Shown here in pieces: positions 34,771 through 42,135 of a stretch of DNA of 64,000 bases. The translations under genes and the position numbers were made by a program. This stretch comes from Paucisalibacillus algeriensis (lineage in GTDB: Bacteria > Bacillota > Bacilli > Bacillales > Amphibacillaceae): NCBI RefSeq assembly GCF_000577245.1, contig NZ_CBYO010000005.1, positions 1-64,000 of the forward strand, in the 5' to 3' direction. Within the stretch, counting starts at the first letter, position 1, and every line of letters starts with the position of its first letter. The notes beneath the pieces are model-generated. The model made no database searches and was not told where the DNA came from. It saw only the letters and a program-made list of their open reading frames with translations.

Positions 34771-35844
34771 TTGGGTGTTCAGATGGTGCAATTAGAACAT
34801 GTAACAAAAGAGTTTGATGAAACAAATGTAGTAAATGATATAAATCTAGATATAAGAGCTGGGGAGTTTTTAACTTTGCTAGGTCCGTCTGGATGTGGGA
34901 AGACAACAACGCTTCGTATGATTGCTGGGTTTGAAAAGCCAACATCAGGAAAAATTCTTCTTAATGGTAAACAAGTTGATGACATGGAGCCATATAAACG
35001 AGAAGTAAATACAGTGTTTCAAAGCTACTCTCTTTTTCCACATATGAATGTTTACGATAATGTGGCATTCGGATTAAAGATGAAAAAAGTAAGCAAAGAC
35101 GAAATTAGAGAGCGTGTGACAAAGGCCCTTAAACTTGTACAGCTTAAGGAATATGGTAATCGTAAACCGAAGCAATTAAGTGGTGGGCAACAACAACGAA
35201 TCGCCATTGCCCGTGCAATTGTGAACAATCCAAAGGTCCTTCTCTTAGATGAACCGCTAGGAGCATTGGACTTAAAACTACGTAAACAAATGCAGTTGGA
35301 ATTAAAACACCTCCAACAAACCTTGGACATTACGTTTATCTATGTAACCCACGATCAGGAAGAAGCATTAACCATGTCCGATCGAATCGTGGTCATGAAT
35401 AAAGGAAAAATCGAGCAGATTGGTCTGCCTCGTGAAATATATGAAAAACCAGTAACACGATTTGTGGCTGATTTTATTGGTCAAACCAATATTATTGAAG
35501 GGAAGGTCACAGCGATAAACGATGACACTGCCACAATGGAATTCTCTGGCCAAGCTATTGAAATCCCGAATAGCCAAGATATCGCACTGAATGAAGAAGC
35601 ATTTATCTCGGTACGACCTGAAAAAATGAAGGCTGGAACGGTTCCATTTGAGGGAACTATCAATTTAAAAGGTACTTTCAAAGAAAGAATTTATGTTGGC
35701 TCGGTGACGAAGATTGTGGTTACTATGCCAAATGGGGAAGAGCTTACGATTCATGAATCCCATGATAATATCGAGGAATTAACTAATACTAATGATGTGT
35801 ACGTAAGCTGGAACCCGAAGAATACGGTTGTTCTAAAAAAGTAA
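34771..35844 (+). CDS. potA: Spermidine/putrescine ABC transporter ATPase PotA
   Basis: A 357-residue ATPase with Walker A GPSGCGKTT (about 41-49), signature LSGGQQQR (about 138), Walker B VLLLDEP and a C-terminal TOBE domain (about 280-355). TTG at 34771 follows a strong AAAGGAGGG site. It drives import through PotB and PotC, delivered by PotD. The order here is A-D-C-B rather than the usual A-B-C-D. Confidence 0.88.
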   Translation: MGVQMVQLEHVTKEFDETNVVNDINLDIRAGEFLTLLGPSGCGKTTTLRMIAGFEKPTSGKILLNGKQVDDMEPYKREVNTVFQSYSLFPHMNVYDNVAFGLKMKKVSKDEIRERVTKALKLVQLKEYGNRKPKQLSGGQQQRIAIARAIVNNPKVLLLDEPLGALDLKLRKQMQLELKHLQQTLDITFIYVTHDQEEALTMSDRIVVMNKGKIEQIGLPREIYEKPVTRFVADFIGQTNIIEGKVTAINDDTATMEFSGQAIEIPNSQDIALNEEAFISVRPEKMKAGTVPFEGTINLKGTFKERIYVGSVTKIVVTMPNGEELTIHESHDNIEELTNTNDVYVSWNPKNTVVLKK

Positions 35845-35882
35845 CATATAACAAATAAAAAATGAATTGGAGATGGGAAAGA

Positions 35883-36953
35883 TTGAAAAAGTTTCTTGTA
35901 TTTGCACTTTTAAGTATGTTAATCGTTTTTCTAGCAGCATGTGGTTCCGATAATGAGGACACAAATAATGCTGGTGGAGAAAAGGAATTAAGTGACGAGC
36001 TTATCGTTTTTAACTGGAGTGAGTACATTCCTCAGGGTGTAATTGATGATTTTGAAAAAGAATTTGGAGTAGATGTAGTGTACTCTACATACAATTCGAA
36101 TCATGAAATGCTTACAAAAGTTCAAAGTGGCACTGTTGCTTATGATTTAGTTTTTCCATCAGATTATTATGTGAAGCAAATGGTCGATAATGACCTGTTG
36201 CTAGAAATTGATTTTGATAACATTCCAAACTACGAAAATATCGCAAATGCATGGCGTGATATGCCGTTTGATCCTGAAAATAAATATTCCGTTCCATTTA
36301 TGTATGGATATGACGGAATTGCCTATAACAAAGAATTTGTAAAAGAGCCACCAACTAGCTGGGAAGATTTATGGAATCCAGAATATGCTGGAAAAGTTCT
36401 TTTACTAGAAGAATCTAAAGAAGTTTCCAATATGCTTCAACAGCTGTTAGGAAATGATATGAACGACCCAACAGAAGAGCAACTTCAAGCAGGATTCGAT
36501 AAACTACAGGAATTACTTCCAAATGTTTTAGCATTTGATGGAACACCATCTGACCGTTTAGTTAGCGGAGAAGCTTGGATTGCCCATGGATATTCCGGAG
36601 CAGCTGCAACAGCATGGTTAGAAAATGAAAATATTGATTTTGTACTGCCAGAAGAAGGCGGTATCGTTTGGTTAGATGCAATGGTTATTCCAAAAACATC
36701 GAAAAACAAATATACGGCAGAAGTATTCATTGACTACCTACTTCGTCCTGAAGTAAGTAAACAGCTTTCCGAGTTCATTCCTTATGGAAATCCGAATGAA
36801 GAAGCATTGAAAATTCTACCAGAAAACATTAAAAACAGCCCAGGAATAAACTTCCCTGAAGAAGTTATCAAGCGTGCTGAGTGGAACCTACCACTTGATG
36901 CAGATCGTACACAATTTTTGAACCGCTTGTTCCAAGAAGCAAAGGTTGAATAG
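35883..36953 (+). CDS. potD: Spermidine/putrescine-binding lipoprotein PotD
   Basis: A 356-residue polyamine-binding protein. TTG at 35883 gives a classical lipoprotein signal (MKKFLVFALLSMLIVFLAAC, Cys20) with GGAG 10 bases upstream. The ATG at 35862 has no ribosome site and would add seven residues. Mature-domain landmarks are VFNWSEYIPQGVIDDFEKEF, VFPSDYYVKQM and GYDGIAYNKEF. Unusually it comes second in the operon, before the permeases, and is separated from them by a palindrome. Confidence 0.86.
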   Translation: MKKFLVFALLSMLIVFLAACGSDNEDTNNAGGEKELSDELIVFNWSEYIPQGVIDDFEKEFGVDVVYSTYNSNHEMLTKVQSGTVAYDLVFPSDYYVKQMVDNDLLLEIDFDNIPNYENIANAWRDMPFDPENKYSVPFMYGYDGIAYNKEFVKEPPTSWEDLWNPEYAGKVLLLEESKEVSNMLQQLLGNDMNDPTEEQLQAGFDKLQELLPNVLAFDGTPSDRLVSGEAWIAHGYSGAAATAWLENENIDFVLPEEGGIVWLDAMVIPKTSKNKYTAEVFIDYLLRPEVSKQLSEFIPYGNPNEEALKILPENIKNSPGINFPEEVIKRAEWNLPLDADRTQFLNRLFQEAKVE

Positions 36954-36966
36954 TTAAACTTCTAGG

Positions 36967-37023
36967 GGGACAGTCCCTCACCACGTTAAGCGTTAATGTG
37001 CTAAAACGATGAGGGACTGTCCC
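36967..37023. repeat. Palindrome of the GGGGACAGTCCCTC family
   Basis: GGGACAGTCCCTCA (36967-36980) pairs perfectly with TGAGGGACTGTCCC (37010-37023); the 29-base loop contains a further small dyad. The arms are the same as in the 30555 palindrome, and it again lies between a binding-protein gene and a permease gene. Confidence 0.85.
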
Positions 37024-37054
37024 TATAAGTATTCTTTTAGAAGGTAGGTGGAAA

Positions 37055-37843
37055 ATGATGAGACCTAGAACGAAGAAGATTTTGTTTTCGTTTTCCCTAC
37101 TCGTCTTTTTATTTTTTTATATTCCAATATTATTTGTTATCATATTTTCATTTAATGATTCGAAACTGGGTACTGTTTGGACGGGATTCACACTGGAATG
37201 GTACGGCTCTATATTTAAGAATAGCCAGTTAATTAATGCGACGATGAATAGTATTTATCTAGCGGTTATCACAACCATTATTTCAACTATTCTTGGTACT
37301 TTAGCAGCGTTAGCACTGCATCGATACACCTTTATCGGGAAAAAGTCCGTCGAATTTCTATTCTATATTCCAGTAGTTATTCCGGATATTGTCGTTGCGG
37401 TTGCGTTACTTGCGATTTATGGATTATTGAATATGTCTCTTGGATTAAATACGGCCGTTCCTGGGCATGTGGCGATAACAATCTCTTATGTGATGCTGGT
37501 TGTGCTTGCGAGATTGTCTTCGTTTGATAATTCATTGGAGGAAGCGGCTAAGGATTTAGGGGCAAATGAATGGCAAACTTTCTGGAAAGTTACATTCCCA
37601 TTAATTTTCCCGGGAGTTCTTGCTGGGGCACTATTAGCCTTTACGATCTCTCTTGATGAGTTTGTTATTTCATTCTTCACATTGGGACCTGGAGACAACA
37701 CACTTCCAGTACTGGTTTACTCGATGGTTCGCCTAGGAGTATCTCCAGAGGTTAACGTACTTTCTACTATTATTATAGCGATTATGTTCATTGTTGTTTT
37801 TGTGGTCGGATTAAGAATGCGAAAAGGGGGAGACGTTAAATGA
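37055..37843 (+). CDS. potC: Spermidine/putrescine permease PotC
   Basis: A 262-residue permease with six helices and an EAA loop (EEAAKDLGANEWQTFWKVTFP). The N-terminal YIPILFVIIFSFNDSKLGTV pattern identifies the PotC rather than the PotB type. AGAAGGTAGGTGG precedes the ATG. Its stop overlaps the next start (ATGA). Confidence 0.86.
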   Translation: MMRPRTKKILFSFSLLVFLFFYIPILFVIIFSFNDSKLGTVWTGFTLEWYGSIFKNSQLINATMNSIYLAVITTIISTILGTLAALALHRYTFIGKKSVEFLFYIPVVIPDIVVAVALLAIYGLLNMSLGLNTAVPGHVAITISYVMLVVLARLSSFDNSLEEAAKDLGANEWQTFWKVTFPLIFPGVLAGALLAFTISLDEFVISFFTLGPGDNTLPVLVYSMVRLGVSPEVNVLSTIIIAIMFIVVFVVGLRMRKGGDVK

Positions 37844-38691
37844 GGAAAAGTTTTAAAAAAGCTTATTTATTGCTATCCCCTAGTCTATTTTGGCTAACGC
37901 TATTCTTAGTCATTCCGGTTATCTTTATCGCGATTGTCAGCTTTACAACAAATGGCGATTTTGGCGCAATTATTTACGAATTCAGTACAAAAGCCTATAC
38001 GTCAGCATTTAGTTCTTTGTATGCGAAAGTCATTTGGCAATCTGTTTGGTGGGCATTTGTTGCAACTGTAGTTTGTTTAGTGATTGCCTATCCGTTTGCT
38101 TATTTCATTGCAAATGCTGGTAAGTGGAAAAATATTTTGCTGTTACTTGTAATGGTGCCGTTTTGGACCAATTTACTGATTCGTTTATACGCTTGGATTA
38201 TTTTATTAAATAATCAAGGTGTTATAAACAATTTCTTACTAGACCTAGGATTTATTGAGGAACCACTACAATTGATGTATTCTCCAGGAGGGGTAATTCT
38301 AGGATTGGTATACGGATTCCTTCCATTTATGATCTTGCCGATTTATTCTTCTATTGAACAGTTGGATAAGACTTATTTGGATGCCGCTGAGGACTTAGGG
38401 GCGGGGCCAGTGAGGACGTTCTTAAATGTTACCTTGCCATTAACGTTCCCTGGAATTCTTGCCGGTTTTATTATTACATTTGTACCAGCTATTAGTGTGT
38501 TCGTGGTGACGGACTTGTTCACTGGTGGAAAACTATTGATGGTTGGTAATGTAATTCGAGATGCATTTCTAGTGGAAATGAACTGGCAGCTTGGTGCAGC
38601 ACTATCGTTATTATTAATGATATTGGTGTTGTTGTCGTTAATGATCTTTATGCGGTTTACTAATAGGAAGGATCGGAAGTTGTTGGTATAA
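37840..38691 (+). CDS. potB: Spermidine/putrescine permease PotB
   Basis: A 283-residue permease, PotB type (LSPSLFWLTLFLVIPVIFIA in the first helix; EAA-like loop DAAEDLGAGPVRTFLNVTLP). Its 4-base overlap with potC indicates translational coupling. It is the last gene of the operon, with a terminator 10 bases beyond. Confidence 0.86.
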   Translation: MRKSFKKAYLLLSPSLFWLTLFLVIPVIFIAIVSFTTNGDFGAIIYEFSTKAYTSAFSSLYAKVIWQSVWWAFVATVVCLVIAYPFAYFIANAGKWKNILLLLVMVPFWTNLLIRLYAWIILLNNQGVINNFLLDLGFIEEPLQLMYSPGGVILGLVYGFLPFMILPIYSSIEQLDKTYLDAAEDLGAGPVRTFLNVTLPLTFPGILAGFIITFVPAISVFVVTDLFTGGKLLMVGNVIRDAFLVEMNWQLGAALSLLLMILVLLSLMIFMRFTNRKDRKLLV

Positions 38692-38704
38692 TATAGTTGA
38701 TGAA

Positions 38705-38733
38705 AAGCGTGCTCCGGCATGCTTTTTTCTTTA
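38705..38733 (+). terminator. Terminator of the pot operon
   Basis: AAAGCGTGC pairs with GCATGCTTT around TCCG and is followed by a run of T residues (TTTTTTCTTT). Confidence 0.8.
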
Positions 38734-38802
38734 CAAAAATTTAATCACCAAAAAAATAATACTTTCTTATCAAATTTTGTCGAATTATGGAAATATTTAT
38801 AG

Positions 38803-38808
38803 TATAAT
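38803..38808 (+). promoter_or_regulatory. -10 box upstream of the first c-di-GMP riboswitch
   Basis: TATAAT lies 24 bases before the aptamer. A weak -35 (TTGTCG at 38777) is 20 bases upstream, so the spacing is poor. Confidence 0.4.
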
Positions 38809-38831
38809 GGCACTAAATAATATAGGTTTTA

Positions 38832-38968
38832 CCGAAAAAGGCAAACTTACTGAAAGGTGAGGACGCAAAGCCAAGGGCCTAAGGCACTATTGTTATGGCA
38901 GCCTAGCTACCGAAGAAAACTGGGACTTGGTATAGGAAGGAGGACCATTTCTTTGGTTCTCCTTTTTG
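38832..38968 (+). promoter_or_regulatory. c-di-GMP-I (GEMM) riboswitch 1, with terminator, for the PilZ gene
   Basis: The aptamer (38832-38915) has the GEMM-I landmarks in order: AAAGGCAAACTTACTGAAA, GGACGCAAAGCCAAGGGCCTAAGG, a variable hairpin, then GGCAGCCTAGCTACCG. The expression platform is a terminator hairpin (GGAGGACCA/TGGTTCTCC, about 38939-38964) running into TTTTTG. c-di-GMP binding should therefore switch readthrough into the PilZ gene. Confidence 0.9.
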
Positions 38969-39025
38969 TTGTGAATGGTGACCTAACTTTTTGGAGACTA
39001 ATTTTAGGGTTGGGAGGTGTTTGGA

Positions 39026-39589
39026 TTGGAATACAGGATATGGATTTATATTCTTATAACTACTGTTCTTGTATTGATTTTGACCTTATATTTACTTATT
39101 AAACGACTTACTAGAAAACCTAAAACAGAAACAGTAGCAACAAAGGAAAAAAGAGAAGTTCCTAAATACCCTACCTATTCAGGAATAAATCATAGAGAAA
39201 ACTTCCGTGTTAACTTAGAGGATGTACACTGCTTTATTGAATTCCTTGATGTCGATAATGAGGAATTAAATCCTAAGTTCTTTAATGCGGAACTGAAGAA
39301 TATCAGTGTTGGTGGAGTGAAGTTCGTTTGTGAGCATGAATACCACGTTGAAGAGGATATGCTGATTAAAGTAAGGTTTTCTTTGAAGAATAGTATGTTT
39401 ATTTTAAAAGGGAGAATTGTTAGGAAGGAACTTTATGCTGTTAGAGATAGATTTGGATATGGGGTGCAATTCACGAGTTTGTTTGATGAGGAACGGGAGT
39501 TGTTGTATCATATCTTAAACCGGATTATGGTGGAGAGACGGCGCAAGTTGAAAGCGAATAGTTTGATTGGTGAGGAGTCTATGGTTTAG
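39026..39589 (+). CDS. Membrane-anchored PilZ-domain protein
   Basis: A 187-residue protein with one N-terminal transmembrane helix (about 5-24), a basic linker and a PilZ domain (about 55-165). The c-di-GMP binding residues are visible as RENFR (RxxxR) and, about 47 residues on, NISVGG. TTG at 39026 is chosen because GGGAGGTG lies 6 bases upstream; the GTG at 39017 is inside that site. Protein and mRNA leader would both sense c-di-GMP. It is probably a flagellar brake or surface-growth effector. Confidence 0.82.
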   Translation: MEYRIWIYILITTVLVLILTLYLLIKRLTRKPKTETVATKEKREVPKYPTYSGINHRENFRVNLEDVHCFIEFLDVDNEELNPKFFNAELKNISVGGVKFVCEHEYHVEEDMLIKVRFSLKNSMFILKGRIVRKELYAVRDRFGYGVQFTSLFDEERELLYHILNRIMVERRRKLKANSLIGEESMV

Positions 39590-39679
39590 TGCCATGGGCT
39601 TTTTTGTTTCTTCAATACTAATGTAATTGGAGTTTATCTCAAATTTCTACAAAAAAGAATAAATTTTTTCAAAAAAGAT

Positions 39680-39705
39680 TAAACATCTATTTTTCTTGCC
39701 GATAT
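39680..39705 (+). promoter_or_regulatory. Sigma-D promoter of flagellin
   Basis: TAAA (39680-39683), 14 bases, then GCCGATAT (39698-39705): an exact match to the Bacillus flagellar sigma-D consensus. Confidence 0.9.
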
Positions 39706-39757
39706 AATAGGTACAACATCATAGATGTTAGTAAATGTTTTGGCCAAACATTTAAAA

Positions 39758-39806
39758 TGCGAGACATAAGGATGTGACTCGCAAAATAAAACAATTACAT
39801 GGAGGT
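39758..39806 (+). promoter_or_regulatory. CsrA-type binding hairpin and ribosome site in the flagellin leader
   Basis: TGCGAG...CTCGCA (39758-39783) encloses an ACAT-AAGG-ATGT stem-loop that displays AAGGA in its loop, the preferred CsrA target. A second GGA lies in the GGAGGTAA ribosome site (39801-39808). The two-site arrangement is that of the B. subtilis hag leader, where CsrA blocks translation and FliW relieves it. An upstream AAATGTTT/AAACATTT hairpin (39731-39751) adds structure. Confidence 0.6.
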
Positions 39807-39814
39807 AATACAAA

Positions 39815-40681
39815 ATGATTATCAATCACAATATTTCTGCGTTAAACGCACACCGTCAATTAGGTGTAAACGCTGGAAACACTCAAAACTCTTTAGAAAA
39901 ACTTTCTTCAGGTCTTCGTATCAACAAAGCTGGAGATGACGCTGCTGGTCTAGCAATCTCTGAAAAAATGCGTGGACAAATTAAAGGATTAGAAATGGCG
40001 TCTAAAAACGCTCAGGACGGTATTTCTTTAATTCAAACTGCTGAAGGTGCTTTGAACGAAACTCATGCTATTTTACAACGTATGCGTGAATTGACTGTTC
40101 AAGCTGGTAATACTGGTACACAAGAGCCTGAAGATTTAAAAGCTCTTCAAGATGAACTTAATTCATTAAAAGAAGAATTAGGTGGAGTTTCAGGTGGAAG
40201 TCCAGGGATTTCAGATCGTACCGAATTTAACGGAAAGTCACTTCTTAATGGAGATTTAGCTTCTGGTGGCTTAACTTTCCAAATCGGTGCTAATGCAGGT
40301 CAACAATTAACATTAGAAATTCAAGACATGAGTGCATCAGCTCTTGGTGTTAATGATATTTCATTTGTTTCAGGTACTGGTTCAGGTATGACTGCAAGTG
40401 TTTCTTTTGATACTGATATTGCATTAATTGATAAGGCGATTAATACAGTTTCAACTGAACGTTCTAATTTAGGTGCTGTTCAAAATCGTCTAGAACATAC
40501 AATCAACAACTTAGGTACTTCAGCTGAAAACTTAACTGCAGCAGAATCACGTATCCGTGACGTTGATATGGCGAAAGAAATGATGGAATTCACTAAGAAC
40601 AACATCCTACAACAAGCAGCACAATCTATGTTAGCTCAATCCCAACAAATGCCACAAGGAGTTTTACAACTTCTAAGGTAA
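39815..40681 (+). CDS. hag: Flagellin (reading frame of the unspliced mRNA)
   Basis: A 288-residue flagellin with the conserved N-terminal D0/D1 helices (MIINHNISALNAHRQLG; NKAGDDAAGLAISEKMRGQ) and C-terminal D1/D0 (RIRDVDMAKEMMEFTKNNIL), and a short variable centre. Read straight through, the gene ends QSQQMPQGVLQLLR then TAA. Group I intron elements follow at once, and 371 bases downstream the sequence QANQQPQGVLQLLR-stop recurs in the frame that splicing after Ala274 would create. Both mRNAs would therefore give a complete 288-residue flagellin differing at three residues. The gene is the secreted filament subunit, and the island downstream probably glycosylates it. Confidence 0.9.
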   Translation: MIINHNISALNAHRQLGVNAGNTQNSLEKLSSGLRINKAGDDAAGLAISEKMRGQIKGLEMASKNAQDGISLIQTAEGALNETHAILQRMRELTVQAGNTGTQEPEDLKALQDELNSLKEELGGVSGGSPGISDRTEFNGKSLLNGDLASGGLTFQIGANAGQQLTLEIQDMSASALGVNDISFVSGTGSGMTASVSFDTDIALIDKAINTVSTERSNLGAVQNRLEHTINNLGTSAENLTAAESRIRDVDMAKEMMEFTKNNILQQAAQSMLAQSQQMPQGVLQLLR

Positions 40682-41007
40682 TGTTGGCGGGCGTCTAATC
40701 CGGTAACGGATTAGAGAATTACTGGGTGAATTGCTGGAACTTCCTAAAGTGTTTTGTACCACAACATAACCGGAAACGGTAGATGTGAAGGTTTGAAAAA
40801 CAAAACAATGAAACAATGGATAATCAGCAGCCAAGCGCCTGTGGTGAAAGCCTGGCGAAGGTTCAACGACTAGAATGCACTGCCTAAAGCAATGCCATGG
40901 CAATGAGATTCGTAGGATGATAGATATCATTCGAAGTGCCCAGCCCCTTAATAGAATTAAGGGTGAAGATATAGTCTATTCTATGATCGAAAGACATAGC
41001 GGCAAAG
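40637..41007 (+). ncRNA. Group I self-splicing intron in the flagellin gene (proposed ends)
   Basis: All four conserved group I core elements are present in order: P (AATTGCTGGAA, 40729-40739), Q (TAATCAGCAGCCAAG, 40821-40835), R (GGTTCAACGACTAGA, 40860-40874) and S (GAAGATATAGTC, 40965-40976). A perfect P2-type hairpin (TCTAATCCG/CGGATTAGA, 40694-40715) is preceded directly by GGCGGGCG (40686-40693). That stretch can act as guide sequence for exon TGTTAGCT (40629-40636), with the usual U-G pair at the splice and one mismatch. The intron would end with G (41007). No homing endonuclease is encoded. A group I intron is known in Geobacillus flagellin. The exact 5' splice site is inferred. Confidence 0.8.
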
Positions 41008-41052
41008 CAAGCCAACCAACAACCACAAGGAGTATTACAATTACTTCGTTAA
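41008..41052 (+). CDS. hag: Second exon of flagellin: alternative last 14 codons
   Basis: This stretch encodes QANQQPQGVLQLLR and a TAA stop. Joined to Ala274 (codon ending at 40636), it restores the classical flagellin end LAQANQQPQGVLQLLR. It has no start of its own and makes sense only as the exon behind the intron. Confidence 0.75.
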   Translation, partial: QANQQPQGVLQLLR

Positions 41053-41065
41053 TAAACACTTTTTA

Positions 41066-41102
41066 CAAAAAAAGGGAATCCTTTGTGGGTTCCCTTTTTC
41101 TT
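41066..41102 (+). terminator. Flagellin terminator
   Basis: AAAAAGGGAATCC pairs with (G)GGTTCCCTTTTT around TTTGTG and ends in TTTTTCTTTG. It lies 14 bases after the exon 2 stop. Confidence 0.85.
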
Positions 41103-41103
41103 T

Positions 41104-41300
41104 GTGTGCCAGGCATGGCGACCATGTAGGTGTTGGAAGTCCACTGTAGGGGTACACATCAACTAACCATTAGAGAATTGCAAGGCTTATCATGAGGTTA
41201 GTGCTGAAAGAAGCTTGTATCAAAATCTTGGGTGATGAAAAATTCTGATAAGGCATCAAAACAAGTCAAAGCCCAAAAGATTAACCTCCGTTGTTGGGTT
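41104..41300 (+). mobile_element. 5' fragment of a group IIC-like intron
   Basis: Directly after the flagellin terminator, the sequence begins GTGTGCCAGGCATGGC, which fits the 5' end of bacterial group IIC introns (GUGUGCC...). It continues with domain I-like blocks (GGAAGTCCACTGT, CAACTAACC, GCTGAAAGAAGC, CAAGTCAAAGCC). Group IIC introns insert just downstream of terminator hairpins, as here. No reverse transcriptase, domain V or 3' end is seen, so it is a truncated remnant. Its right limit is unclear; nothing is recognised from there to 41529. Confidence 0.45.
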
Positions 41301-41529
41301 ACCATTTTCCTAAACAAAAATGATGTTAATGTAAAGAATTGTAAAAGAGTGATGACCGGAAATGTATATATACCAATAAGTCTATTTTTCATTCTGGTTG
41401 TGGCGATGGGCAAACAATTATAATAACCTTCTAAAATTCCTTTATACAAGATTCGACAAACTTCTTTATATTTCCACTTAATGATCCGATAATAAAACTA
41501 TAGTATAATTCCATCGGAGGTATTTAATA

Positions 41530-42135
41530 ATGCAATTAATCCATAAAAATGAACACTTTTATATCAATAATGGTAATGTCGTAAATGAAATTTTTACAAA
41601 AATTAATGAAATAATTGAAAAGGAAAAATTGGTTTTCAGTCATTTAATCATTGATGGTGTGGAAGTATACGAAAATCATGAAGAATATATCAAAGAATAC
41701 CTAGAAAATATTGAGAAAATAGAAATTACAACTCGAAATATTAATGAAATGATTTGGGAAACGATGGAATCTATTCATTCTTATTTGCTACGAGCAATTC
41801 CGGCATTAACAGAATTGGTTGATGTAGGCTATGAAAATTTCTCGAAAAAATCATGGGATGGAATTAACCAATTAGCGGAGGGGATGCAATGGATACTACA
41901 CTTTATGGAATTTGCGAGATCTGCACCACAACAGCCTGCAAATTGGGTAGAAATCGAGAAAAGTCTAGAGCTATGTGAAATAAGTTTCACTCAATTGCTA
42001 GAAGCTGTTAAGGACCAAGACACCGTATTAATTTCTGATATCTTGTCCTATGAAATCACTCCTGCTTACGAATCTTTAAAAAAGAATATGGCAATGTCTC
42101 TAAACGACGAGGAGTATTTAAAAAATGTTAATTGA
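41530..42135 (+). CDS. Protein of unknown function coupled to the Maf glycosyltransferase
   Basis: A 201-residue, acidic, mostly alpha-helical protein with no signal peptide or membrane segment. A N-terminal 60-residue part (FSHLIIDGVEVYENHEEYI) looks like a small alpha/beta domain and the rest like a helical bundle. It is preceded by ATCGGAGGT and overlaps the start of the Maf gene by 11 bases, so the two are probably made together. It may help choose or present flagellin for glycosylation; this is inferred from position only. I do not recognise the family. Confidence 0.6.
   Translation: MQLIHKNEHFYINNGNVVNEIFTKINEIIEKEKLVFSHLIIDGVEVYENHEEYIKEYLENIEKIEITTRNINEMIWETMESIHSYLLRAIPALTELVDVGYENFSKKSWDGINQLAEGMQWILHFMEFARSAPQQPANWVEIEKSLELCEISFTQLLEAVKDQDTVLISDILSYEITPAYESLKKNMAMSLNDEEYLKNVN

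Noticed and set aside
40875-41129. Homing endonuclease inside the flagellin intron
   Set aside because: The longest frame there has no LAGLIDADG, GIY-YIG or HNH pattern and runs across the intron end and terminator.
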